Below are positions 8,462 through 15,054 of a DNA stretch of 48,985 nucleotides, piece by piece. The number at the start of each line of letters is the position of its first letter. The stretch's first letter is position 1. This DNA comes from Oscillospiraceae bacterium. GTDB lineage: Bacteria > Bacillota > Clostridia > Oscillospirales > Oscillospiraceae. Position numbers and translations under genes: made by a program. The notes beneath the pieces are model-generated. The model was not told the DNA's origin. It ran no database searches and worked only from the letters and a program-made list of their open reading frames with translations. The stretch lies in assembly GCA_902784305.1 (NCBI GenBank), contig CACZUK010000004.1, forward strand, positions 1 through 48,985, in the 5' to 3' direction.

Positions 8462-9462
8462 TATTCCATGCCCTCCTTTGCGCCTTGCTCCTTCGCCGCA
8501 CGGTCCATGCGGTTCTTGTAGGCCGCGTCGAACATGACCACGAGGATGATGATCACGCCCTTGATGACGTACTGATAGGCATTGTTCATATCCAGCTTCT
8601 GCACGCCGCTCTCCAGGGTGGCCATGAACAGGGCGCCGATGAGCATGCCGACCACGTCACCGCTGCCGCCGCTCAGGGCGACGCCGCCCACGACGGCCGC
8701 CGCGATGGGGTTGAACTCGAAGCCGTCGCCGATGGCGGTGGTGGCGCTCTGGAGCCGGGCGGTGGTGAACACGCTGCCCACAGCCGCGCACAGGCCGACG
8801 ATGGTGTAGACAATCATGCGGGTCTTGGCCACGTCGATACCGGACAGGGCGGCGGCCTTCTTATTGGCGCCGACCGCGTAGATGTTGGTGCCCAGACGGG
8901 TGTACTTGAGCAGGATTTGACCGGCCACGACGAAGAAGATCATGGCCAGAACCACGAAGTAGAACGGGCCGATGGCGTAGCCCAGCACCGCGTAGGTGGA
9001 AATGTTCATGGGCTGGCTCATAATGACCCCGTTCGCGTCCTTCACGGCGATAATGTAGGTGACGGCGCGGAAGATGGTCATGGTGGCCAGGGTGCCGATG
9101 AACTCAGGGATGCCGATCTTGCCGATGATGTAGCCGTTGAACAGGCCGCACAGCACGCCGACGATGAGGCCCAGCAGAATCATGATGGGGATGGGCCACA
9201 GGGTGTAGGCATAGATATTGGCCATGGTCATGCCCACCACGGCCATGATGCTGCCGGTGGACAGGTCGATGCCCGCGGTGATGATGGCGTAGGTGACGCC
9301 CACGCCGACGATGGCCACCACGGAGGTGTCCCGAACGATTTCAATGAAGTTGTTGGCGTTCAGGAATTTGGTCCCGGCCAGGGCCGAGAACAAAATGATG
9401 AGGACGACCAGCATGGCAATGGAGATCAGCCGTCTGAGAGTAGACTGTTTCATCTGTTTCAC
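8461..9462 (-). CDS. Ribose-type sugar ABC transporter permease (first permease)
   Basis: A 333-residue RbsC-family membrane protein. It shows 'TAGIDLSTGSIMAVVGM', 'VGANKKAAALSGIDV' and 'AAAVVGGVALSGGSGDVVG', the conserved loops of the family, separated by hydrophobic segments. The N-terminus (MKQMKQSTLRRLI) is positively charged before the first membrane span. It lies 39 nt after the substrate-binding protein gene. It differs clearly from the second permease of the operon, so the two are paralogues rather than a recent duplication. Confidence 0.93.
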   Translation of the reverse strand: MKQMKQSTLRRLISIAMLVVLIILFSALAGTKFLNANNFIEIVRDTSVVAIVGVGVTYAIITAGIDLSTGSIMAVVGMTMANIYAYTLWPIPIMILLGLIVGVLCGLFNGYIIGKIGIPEFIGTLATMTIFRAVTYIIAVKDANGVIMSQPMNISTYAVLGYAIGPFYFVVLAMIFFVVAGQILLKYTRLGTNIYAVGANKKAAALSGIDVAKTRMIVYTIVGLCAAVGSVFTTARLQSATTAIGDGFEFNPIAAAVVGGVALSGGSGDVVGMLIGALFMATLESGVQKLDMNNAYQYVIKGVIIILVVMFDAAYKNRMDRAAKEQGAKEGME

Positions 9463-9501
9463 TTTGCATTCGCTCCTCTGCTATGGATTTGGGGCTGCCG
9501 A

Positions 9502-10548
9502 TTACCAGCGGTCCTCGGCGGCGATGGAGCCAACGGTCTCCTTGGTAGCCACGATGGGCTCCATGATGACCTGAGGAGTTTCAGTGAGCACGTTGTAGCT
9601 GTACTCGGAGCCAATCATCAGCAGCGCGATCTTGGCGGCAGTGGAGCCCTCGTCCCAGCTGTTGGTGTAGATGGTGCCGCTCATCTGGCCGTTCTCGATC
9701 ATGGCCAGGGCGTCCTTCTCGCCGTCGGCGCCCCAGATGCACAGCTTGCCGCCCAGGCCCTTGGAGTCGGCAGCCAGCGCGGCACCCTCGGCCATGGCGT
9801 CGTTGATGCAGAACACGCCGGCCAGGTCGCTGTGGCTCTGGAGGAAGCTGTTCATGACGGTCATGGCCTTCTCCTTCTCGAAGGAGGCGGACTGCGCGTC
9901 AACGATCTCAATGTCGGGGTAGTTGGCGATGGTCTCACGGAAGCCCTGCTCCAGGTTGTCGGTCCGGTGCAGGCCGGGCACGCCCTGGATGATGCCGATC
10001 TTGCCCTTGCCGCCCAGCTGCTCGGCCATCTTGTCGGCGGCCATGCGTCCGGCGTCATAGTCCACGGCCATGACCAGGGCGCTGTGGACGGTGTCGGCGT
10101 CCAGGTTCAGGGTGATGACGGGGATGCCGGCCTCCTCAGCCTGGGCCACGGACTGGGCCAGGGCGGTGCCGTCGGAGCACTGAATGATGATGGCGTCGTA
10201 GCCCTGGTTGATGATGTCGCCCATGAGCCGCACCTGGGTCTCGGCGCTGCTCTGGCCGTCGAACTCACCGATCTTGATGTTGGACCAGGACGCGCACTCG
10301 CGCTTGATGCCCTCCAGCCACGCCTGGTTGTTGGGGGTGCCGATGTCGTGGGCGACATAGGCGATTTTAATCTCGTCGGCGGTGTAGGGGTCCTTTTTGA
10401 CCTTGTTGCTCACACCGCCCACGGCCTCACCGGCAGCGGCGGTGTTCCCGCCGGCGGGATCGACGCGCACGGTTTTCTGGATGGTGCAGCCGGAGCAGGC
10501 AACGAGCAGCATGGCCGCCAGAACAAACGCAAGCAGTTTCTTTTTCAT
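9502..10548 (-). CDS. Sugar-binding lipoprotein of the ABC transporter
   Basis: A 348-residue periplasmic-binding-protein-like receptor of the ribose/galactose (type I, Peripla_BP_4) class. The start is the ATG at 10548, with GGAGG 8 nt upstream; the frame is open further upstream but without support. The lipoprotein signal is MKKKLLAFVLAAMLLVAC, with lipobox LVAC and candidate lipidated Cys18. Mature sequence starts its fold at 'IKIAYVAHDIGTPNNQAW' and includes 'INQGYDAIIIQCSD' and 'CINDAMAEGAALAA'. It is first in the operon, as is common for the most abundant component. Ligand cannot be read from sequence. Confidence 0.93.
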   Translation of the reverse strand: MKKKLLAFVLAAMLLVACSGCTIQKTVRVDPAGGNTAAAGEAVGGVSNKVKKDPYTADEIKIAYVAHDIGTPNNQAWLEGIKRECASWSNIKIGEFDGQSSAETQVRLMGDIINQGYDAIIIQCSDGTALAQSVAQAEEAGIPVITLNLDADTVHSALVMAVDYDAGRMAADKMAEQLGGKGKIGIIQGVPGLHRTDNLEQGFRETIANYPDIEIVDAQSASFEKEKAMTVMNSFLQSHSDLAGVFCINDAMAEGAALAADSKGLGGKLCIWGADGEKDALAMIENGQMSGTIYTNSWDEGSTAAKIALLMIGSEYSYNVLTETPQVIMEPIVATKETVGSIAAEDRW

Positions 10549-10861
10549 GTTCTTCCCTCCTGATGGTGTCAAGATGATTGGGAACGGGAATGCCCCCGTT
10601 CGGGATGGCCCGGGGCCTGGGGCACGGGGCCGGTGCTGACTTCCTCCTTTCTGCGAACGGTGGATGGATATGAACGGGCCGCGGTCCCCGAACGCGCAAA
10701 GGGGCGGGGAGAGCGGCAAATTCAACGAAAACGCTCCGGAGTCCCGGGAAAGAATCCGGCTGAATATCTTGAATACATTAATTTTAATACGGGATGTAAA
10801 CAAATTGATAGATTCCTGTCGGTTTTCAAATGAACATTTTTAAAATAAACCATTTTATATA

Positions 10862-10890
10862 AGTATACATTGGAAAATATTGAAAATCAA
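10862..10890 (-). promoter_or_regulatory. Predicted sigma-A promoter of the sugar operon
   Basis: On the minus strand TTGATT (10885-10890) and TATACT (10862-10867) are separated by exactly 17 nt. Transcription would start near 10855, leaving a leader of about 300 nt before the lipoprotein gene. A GTATAC palindrome overlaps the -10 box. A perfect TTGACA (complement of 10892-10897) lies just upstream but is 24 nt from this -10, so I prefer TTGATT. Confidence 0.6.
10863..10868. promoter_or_regulatory. Candidate GntR operator O1 (GTATAC core)
   Basis: AAGTATACATT, a GTATAC palindrome overlapping the -10 of the sugar operon promoter. Binding here would block RNA polymerase. The B. subtilis GntR operator also has a GTATAC centre, which makes the neighbouring GntR gene the obvious candidate binder. 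Confidence 0.5.
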
Positions 10891-10975
10891 TTGTCAATTA
10901 CCCACAAATTAGCTGGATTTCCCTTGTGCAAATCGACGAAAATCAGAAAAAAACGTGATTTTCGCGATTGACTAT

Positions 10976-11003
10976 TTGAAAAGCTGCCGCCGTGTGTTAT
11001 AAT
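10976..11003 (+). promoter_or_regulatory. Predicted promoter of the gntR-family gene
   Basis: TTGAAA (10976-10981) and a perfect TATAAT (10998-11003) are separated by 16 nt, in an AT-rich part of the divergent intergenic region. The start site would be near 11010, about 155 nt before the regulator's ATG. Confidence 0.6.
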
Positions 11004-11016
11004 TTTACGAAAGCCT

Positions 11017-11026
11017 ATGTATACAT
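11017..11026. promoter_or_regulatory. Candidate GntR operator O2 (perfect palindrome)
   Basis: ATGTATACAT is a perfect 10-bp palindrome, placed just after the predicted start site of the regulator gene. This suggests autoregulation. Confidence 0.5.
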
Positions 11027-11071
11027 TAGAGAGAGTCAATCAGCCTGTGGTTCAAGGAAGAGTGCTATGAT

Positions 11072-11077
11072 GTATAC
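11072..11077. promoter_or_regulatory. Candidate GntR operator O3 (GTATAC core)
   Basis: TGATGTATACAAG contains the third GTATAC core in the same intergenic region, 53 nt from O2 (close to five helical turns). Confidence 0.42.
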
Positions 11078-11166
11078 AAGAGTAAAGCGTGATGGACACA
11101 AGCAAAAGTGATTTATGTCACATCTAAATACATACACCCCTGATTTGGTTGCTCTGGAGGATAGTG

Positions 11167-11880
11167 ATGGATAGAACAAAGCAGAACAACAGCCGCAATA
11201 CCGTGTATCATGTATTGAGAGAGCGCCTCATCAACTGCGTCTACGCGCCGGGCAGCCGCCTCAACGAGGTGCGTCTGGCGGAGGAGTTCGGCGTGAGCCG
11301 CACGCCCATCCGGGAGGCCGTGGGCAAGCTGGAGATGGACGGCTATGTGAAGGTGCTGCCGAAACGGGGCATTTATGTCACAGATGTGACCATGAAGGAC
11401 GTTTTTCAGATTTTTCAGACCCGAATCGAGATTGAACCCCTGGCGCTGCGGCTGAGCATCCCCCATCTGAACCGGGAGGAGCTGAGGGTGTTCCGGGAGC
11501 AGTTCACGGGGGAGGACCCGGACCTGGCCCACGCCTTCCGGGTGGACACGGCAATGCACCTGTTCCTCATCGACCACTGCGGGAACAACTACATCATCAA
11601 CATGATGCACAAGCTCTTTGACGACAACACCCGGGTGGTTCTGGCCACGAAGCAGGACCAGACGAAGATTCACCGGGCCCGGGAGGAGCATCTGGCGATT
11701 CTGGACGCCCTGCTGGAGGGCCGCGGCGCGGAGGAGTGCGCGGAGCTGATGCGCAGGCATCTGGAGACCTGTCGGCAGGCGGCGGTGTCGTTCTTCTACA
11801 ACAGCCAGAGCTCGGCGCAGGTGCCCTCGGCCAGCGACTACCTCTCCAACGCGCTGCGCGGCATCGAGGGGAAGTACTGA
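11167..11880 (+). CDS. GntR-family transcriptional regulator, FadR/FCD subfamily
   Basis: A 237-residue DNA-binding regulator. The winged helix-turn-helix spans about 12-72 (core 'RLAEEFGVSRTPIREAVGKL'), followed by an all-helical FCD ligand domain (about 78-205). Candidate metal/ligand residues Asp127, His131, His175 and His198 occupy the usual FCD positions. The ATG at 11167 has CTGGAGG 6 nt upstream and is preferred over GTG 11164 or TTG 11149. FCD regulators usually sense small organic or sugar acids. It diverges from the sugar operon, and GTATAC palindromes between them suggest it represses that operon and itself. Confidence 0.92.
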   Translation: MDRTKQNNSRNTVYHVLRERLINCVYAPGSRLNEVRLAEEFGVSRTPIREAVGKLEMDGYVKVLPKRGIYVTDVTMKDVFQIFQTRIEIEPLALRLSIPHLNREELRVFREQFTGEDPDLAHAFRVDTAMHLFLIDHCGNNYIINMMHKLFDDNTRVVLATKQDQTKIHRAREEHLAILDALLEGRGAEECAELMRRHLETCRQAAVSFFYNSQSSAQVPSASDYLSNALRGIEGKY

Positions 11881-11894
11881 TGTAAAATTGACGA

Positions 11895-11930
11895 AAAAAG
11901 CCCTGAATCGGCGAGGATTCAGGGCTTTTT
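11895..11930 (+). terminator. Rho-independent terminator of the gntR-family gene
   Basis: AAGCCCTGAATC pairs with GATTCAGGGCTT across a short GGCGAG-type loop, with A-tract before and TTTTT after. It starts about 15 nt past the stop codon and can act in both directions. Confidence 0.9.
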
Positions 11931-11946
11931 CTGTGAAATTGTTACA

Positions 11947-11993
11947 GCAGAGGGGGGTCAGCCTCAGGGAACCCCCGGGCGAATCCCCTCTGC
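11947..11993. repeat. Inverted repeat in the gap between gntR and alaA
   Basis: GCAGAGGGG pairs with CCCCTCTGC around about 29 nt. The remaining 120 bases up to the aminotransferase hold nothing else I can support. Confidence 0.4.
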
Positions 11994-12114
11994 GGGGCAC
12001 TTTGGCCGCAAGCGGCTCACGCACGGTTTCCCCCTGCAAAAAGGAGGGGATTTCCGACAAATGCACCGTTTTAGGACGCTTTCAAGGGGCTGCGCCGGAC
12101 GCGCCCCCCTGCAC

Positions 12115-13335
12115 TCACTGGCGATAGGTCTTCAGGAAGTCGCCGATGTCGAGGATGGCGTCGTGGAGCTTCTGCGCCTCAGGCAGGAGCACCAGGCGGA
12201 AGTGGTCGGGGTCGGGCCAGTTGAAACCGGTGCCGCCGACCAGCAGGATGTGCTTGGCCTCCAGCAGGTCCCGGGCGAACTTGCGGTCGTCCTTGATGTT
12301 GAACTTCGGGTCAATCTTCGGGAACACATAGAAGGCGGCGTTGGGCCGGCGGTAGGAGAGGATGCCCTCGTCCTGGAGCTGGTCCAGGGCCTCGATGGCG
12401 GCCTTGCGCTGCTCGTAGATGCGCCCGCCGGGGGACATCATGGCGATGGTGCTGTCGGGGTCGTTCATGGCGGCGGGCACCACAAGCTGGGTCAGGGCGT
12501 TGGCGCACAGGCGCATGGAGCACAGCTTGTTGAAGTTGGTGTGCAGGTCCTTGGTGTACTCTCTGGGACCGCTGATGACCGCCCAGCCGCAGCGGAAGCC
12601 GCAGATGATGTGGCTCTTGGACAGGCCGTTGAGGGTGACCACGGGGATGTCCGGCGCGAGGGCGGCGGTGGAGCGGAAGGGCACGTCGCCCACGATGAGC
12701 CGGTCGTAAATCTCGTCAGAGATGAGCAGCAGCTCGTGGTCGCGGCAGAACTGGGCCACCTTCTCCACCAGCTCGGGGGCGTAGACCTGACCGGTGGGGT
12801 TGTTGGGGTTGATGATGAGCACGGCCTTGGTTTTGGGGCTGAGCTTCTTCTCCATATCGGCCAGGTCGGGATACCAGTCGGACTCCTCGTCGCAGCGATA
12901 GAACACGGGCTTGGCGCCGGCCAGGTAGCAGGAATTGCTCCAAAGGCTGTAGCCGGGGGTGGGCATGAGCATCTCGTCCCCGGCGCTGAGGATGGAATCG
13001 CAGAGCATGGGGGCCAGCTCGCTGACGCCGTTGCCGATGAAGATGTCGTCGATGTTGATGTCCTGAAGGCCGCGGCTGAGGTGGTACTCCAGCAGGGCCT
13101 GGCGCGCGGCGGGCATGCCCTTGTGGTCGCAGTAGCCCACGGCCTTGTCGGCGTTCTCCAGCAGGGCCTTTTTCACGCTGTCGGGCATGCCGAAGCCGAA
13201 GGTGGCGGGGTTGCCGGTGTTCAGCTTCATGACCTCAATGCCCTGGCGGGTCATCTCCTGGGCGCGCTCGAAGACGGGCCCGCGAATGTCACTGTGGACG
13301 ATTTTCAGCTTGTCAGAGCTTTCAATGACCTTCAT
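12115..13335 (-). CDS. alaA: AlaA-like alanine (PLP-dependent class I) aminotransferase
   Basis: A 406-residue fold-type I aminotransferase that matches E. coli AlaA closely over its length as I recall that sequence. Shared blocks are 'DIRGPVFERA', 'LNTGNPATFGF', 'GYCDHKGMPAAR', 'IFIGNGVSEL', 'IINPNNPTG', 'SDEIYDRL', 'LNGLSKSH' (Lys of the PLP Schiff base), 'SMRLCAN', 'GGRIYEQR' and 'GTGFNWPDPDHFR'. The expected reaction is glutamate plus pyruvate to alanine plus 2-oxoglutarate. AGGAGG precedes the ATG. It is monocistronic with its own promoter and converges on gntR. Confidence 0.93.
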   Translation of the reverse strand: MKVIESSDKLKIVHSDIRGPVFERAQEMTRQGIEVMKLNTGNPATFGFGMPDSVKKALLENADKAVGYCDHKGMPAARQALLEYHLSRGLQDINIDDIFIGNGVSELAPMLCDSILSAGDEMLMPTPGYSLWSNSCYLAGAKPVFYRCDEESDWYPDLADMEKKLSPKTKAVLIINPNNPTGQVYAPELVEKVAQFCRDHELLLISDEIYDRLIVGDVPFRSTAALAPDIPVVTLNGLSKSHIICGFRCGWAVISGPREYTKDLHTNFNKLCSMRLCANALTQLVVPAAMNDPDSTIAMMSPGGRIYEQRKAAIEALDQLQDEGILSYRRPNAAFYVFPKIDPKFNIKDDRKFARDLLEAKHILLVGGTGFNWPDPDHFRLVLLPEAQKLHDAILDIGDFLKTYRQ

Positions 13336-13399
13336 GATTCCTTCCTCCTGTCAGATAGAGACTCTTTTCATTTCTGTCCGAACAAATGTTACCTTCTAT

Positions 13400-13428
13400 A
13401 ATATACCAAAGAATCGGAACTGCGTCAA
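13400..13428 (-). promoter_or_regulatory. Predicted sigma-A promoter of alaA
   Basis: On the minus strand TTGACG (13423-13428) and TATATT (13400-13405) are 17 nt apart, about 65 nt before the alaA start. Confidence 0.65.
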
Positions 13429-13597
13429 GGTTCTTTGGCAATCTTTTACAAAAATACAAGCCAAAACCGGGCGGCGGGGGTGGGAGTGCGGGCTCCGGAC
13501 AGAACCCGACGGAGGCGGTTTCGTTCCCGTAAGGTTCCAGGGCAACAGCATTTAAAACCGCATGAAAACAGCGCATTTATCGGAAATTTGCAACCTT

Positions 13598-13670
13598 TTG
13601 TAGGGGCGGCCATTGGCCGCCCGGCAAAGATTGAGAGAATCCCGGGCGCGCAATGCACGCCCCTACACAA
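13598..13670. repeat. Palindromic intergenic repeat (TGTAGGGGC ... GCCCCTACA)
   Basis: Terminal inverted repeats TGTAGGGGC and GCCCCTACA enclose two inner blocks, GGCGGCCATTGGCCGCC and GGGCGCGCAATGCACGCCC, each partly palindromic. This architecture, with 'CCATTGG' and 'GCAATGC' centres, looks like a REP-type dispersed element of clostridial genomes. It lies between the divergent alaA and cobalamin operon promoters. The rest of this 648-base gap holds the two promoters and the leader described separately. Confidence 0.7.
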
Positions 13671-13750
13671 AATGACAGCAAATCGGGCTGTTGTAGCGCG
13701 AAAACAAAGAAATTTTAATGCGGTTGCCCTGCGGAAGGTTCACCCCGGAC

Positions 13751-13779
13751 TTGCGGGCGGGGGCAAAATGGGCTATAAT
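13751..13779 (+). promoter_or_regulatory. Predicted promoter of the cobalamin operon
   Basis: TTGCGG (13751-13756) and a perfect TATAAT (13774-13779) are separated by 17 nt. Transcription would begin near 13786, giving a leader of about 200 nt before cobD. The leader can form two hairpins (GCGGGA/TCCCGC near 13792-13830 and CGGAGC/GCTCCG near 13864-13888). No B12 box (GCCACTG) is visible. Confidence 0.6.
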
Positions 13780-13904
13780 AGGGTACACTTTGCGGGAGCC
13801 GGGCTGTGGACGCGGTTTCCCGCTCGGAAGCGTTGAAACAACAACAAATTTTGAAGGAACGGGCCGGAGCGGCAGGACTGCTCCGCGCCGATGAAGCAGC
13901 AAGA

Positions 13905-14002
13905 GGGAGGGGACCGGCATGAGCGAAGCAATCCATGTGACAGTCGAACTCCCTGTAACAATTTTGTCCGGGAGGGGAGCAGCATGAGCGAACCAATCCA
14001 CG
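13905..14002 (+). repeat. Imperfect 33-bp direct repeat covering RBS and start codon
   Basis: Bases 13905-13937 and 13970-14002 match at 29 of 33 positions. Both contain GGGAGGGGA, a short spacer, then ATGAGCGAA-CAATCCA. The offset is 65 bp. The first copy starts the leader ORF and the second starts cobD, so the initiation region has been duplicated. Confidence 0.85.
13919..13987 (+). CDS. 22-codon leader ORF coupled to cobD
   Basis: It begins MSEAIHVTVELPV and stops at TGA 13985-13987, overlapping the cobD ATG (13984) as ATGA. It has its own Shine-Dalgarno (GGGAGGGG) 6 nt upstream. Its first codons are a copy of the cobD start (MSEPIH), after which the frame differs from CobD. It may be a translational coupling or regulatory leader peptide, or a by-product of the local duplication. 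No function is known. Confidence 0.45.
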   Translation: MSEAIHVTVELPVTILSGRGAA

Positions 14003-15054
14003 GCGGGGACGTGTGGCGCTGGGGCGCGGCGCGCCCGCTGGACTTCTCCGCCAGCCTGAACCCGATGGGCATGGCTCCGGAGGTGCGTCAGGCCGCCCAC
14101 CGCGGCGTGGAGCTGAGCGTCCACTACCCGGACCCCCTTTGCGCGGGCCTGAGCCGGGCGCTGAGCGCGCAGACGGGCCTGCCTGAGGACTGGATGGTCT
14201 GGGGCAACGGCGCCGCCGCCCTGCTGGAGGCCGCTGTGGGCACTCTGCGTCCCCGTCGCGCCCTGCTGTTCTCCCCCTGTTTCGGGGAATATGAGCGGGT
14301 TTTGACCCAATTTCATTGCGAAATTCACCACCACCCCCTCCGCTCGGAGGACAGCTTTGACCTGACCGGGGCCGCGCTGTCGGCCATCGTTCCGGGGCTG
14401 GATTTGGTGCTGCTCTGCACGCCCAACAACCCCACGGGCCGCTGCATCGACCCGGCGCTGCTCTCTGCGGCGCTGGAGCGCTGTGAGCAGGTGGGCGCGG
14501 CGGCGCTGGTGGACGAGAGCTTTCTGGAGCTCAGCGACCCGGAGCGCCGGACGAATCTGCTGCCCCGGCTCCGTCCGGGCTGCAAGCTGCTGCTGCTGCG
14601 CTCCCTGACCAAAAGCCACTGCATCCCCGGTCTGCGGCTGGGCTGCGCCCTGTGCGCCGACGAGGCGTGGATGTCGGCCATCCGCGGCTGGGGGCAGCCC
14701 TGGAGCGTCAGCGTCCCCGCGCAGCTGGCCGGGGAGGCGGCGATGGGGCGTCCCGACTGGCCGGAGGCGGCGCTGCGCCTCATCCGACCCGAACGCGTGC
14801 GCATGACAAAAGCGCTGCGGGAACTGGGCTGCACGGTCTGGGAGAGTGATACGAACTTTCTGCTCTTCCGCGCGCCGGGGGACCGGACGCTGCGGGAGCG
14901 GCTGCTGGGCCGCGGCATCCTGATTCGCAGCTGTGCGGATTTCAGGGGCCTGGGGCTGGAATACTACCGCGCGGCCATCCGCACGGGGGAGGAAAATACC
15001 ACTTTATTGGCCGCAGTCAGAGAGGAGAGGGGCACATGGCACGACCCATTATGA
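13984..15054 (+). CDS. cobD: L-threonine-O-3-phosphate decarboxylase
   Basis: A 356-residue class I PLP enzyme making (R)-1-amino-2-propanol O-2-phosphate for the nucleotide-loop linker of cobalamin. Recognisable blocks are the N-terminal 'HGGDVWRWG', 'DFSASLNPMG', 'CTPNNPTGR', 'VDESFLELS', 'SLTKSHCIPGLRLG' (PLP lysine) and a C-terminal 'SCADFRGLG'. Histidinol-phosphate aminotransferase is the main look-alike; the HGGD start and the operon favour CobD. The ATG at 13984 has GGGAGGGGA 6 nt upstream. First full-length gene of the operon; its 3' end overlaps cbiP by 19 nt. Confidence 0.92.
   Translation: MSEPIHGGDVWRWGAARPLDFSASLNPMGMAPEVRQAAHRGVELSVHYPDPLCAGLSRALSAQTGLPEDWMVWGNGAAALLEAAVGTLRPRRALLFSPCFGEYERVLTQFHCEIHHHPLRSEDSFDLTGAALSAIVPGLDLVLLCTPNNPTGRCIDPALLSAALERCEQVGAAALVDESFLELSDPERRTNLLPRLRPGCKLLLLRSLTKSHCIPGLRLGCALCADEAWMSAIRGWGQPWSVSVPAQLAGEAAMGRPDWPEAALRLIRPERVRMTKALRELGCTVWESDTNFLLFRAPGDRTLRERLLGRGILIRSCADFRGLGLEYYRAAIRTGEENTTLLAAVREERGTWHDPL

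Noticed and set aside
8485-10563. 692-codon plus-strand open frame opposite the sugar transporter genes
   Set aside because: It is the antisense of well-supported ABC genes, rich in His, Gly, Ala and Asp runs, without family motifs. Such frames are expected in GC-rich DNA.
12061-13401. 446-codon plus-strand open frame opposite alaA
   Set aside because: Antisense of a clear aminotransferase; shadow composition.
13715-13996. Minus-strand frame with Cys- and Pro-rich translation over the cobD leader
   Set aside because: It covers the predicted promoter and leader of the opposite strand, with no start signal or family similarity.
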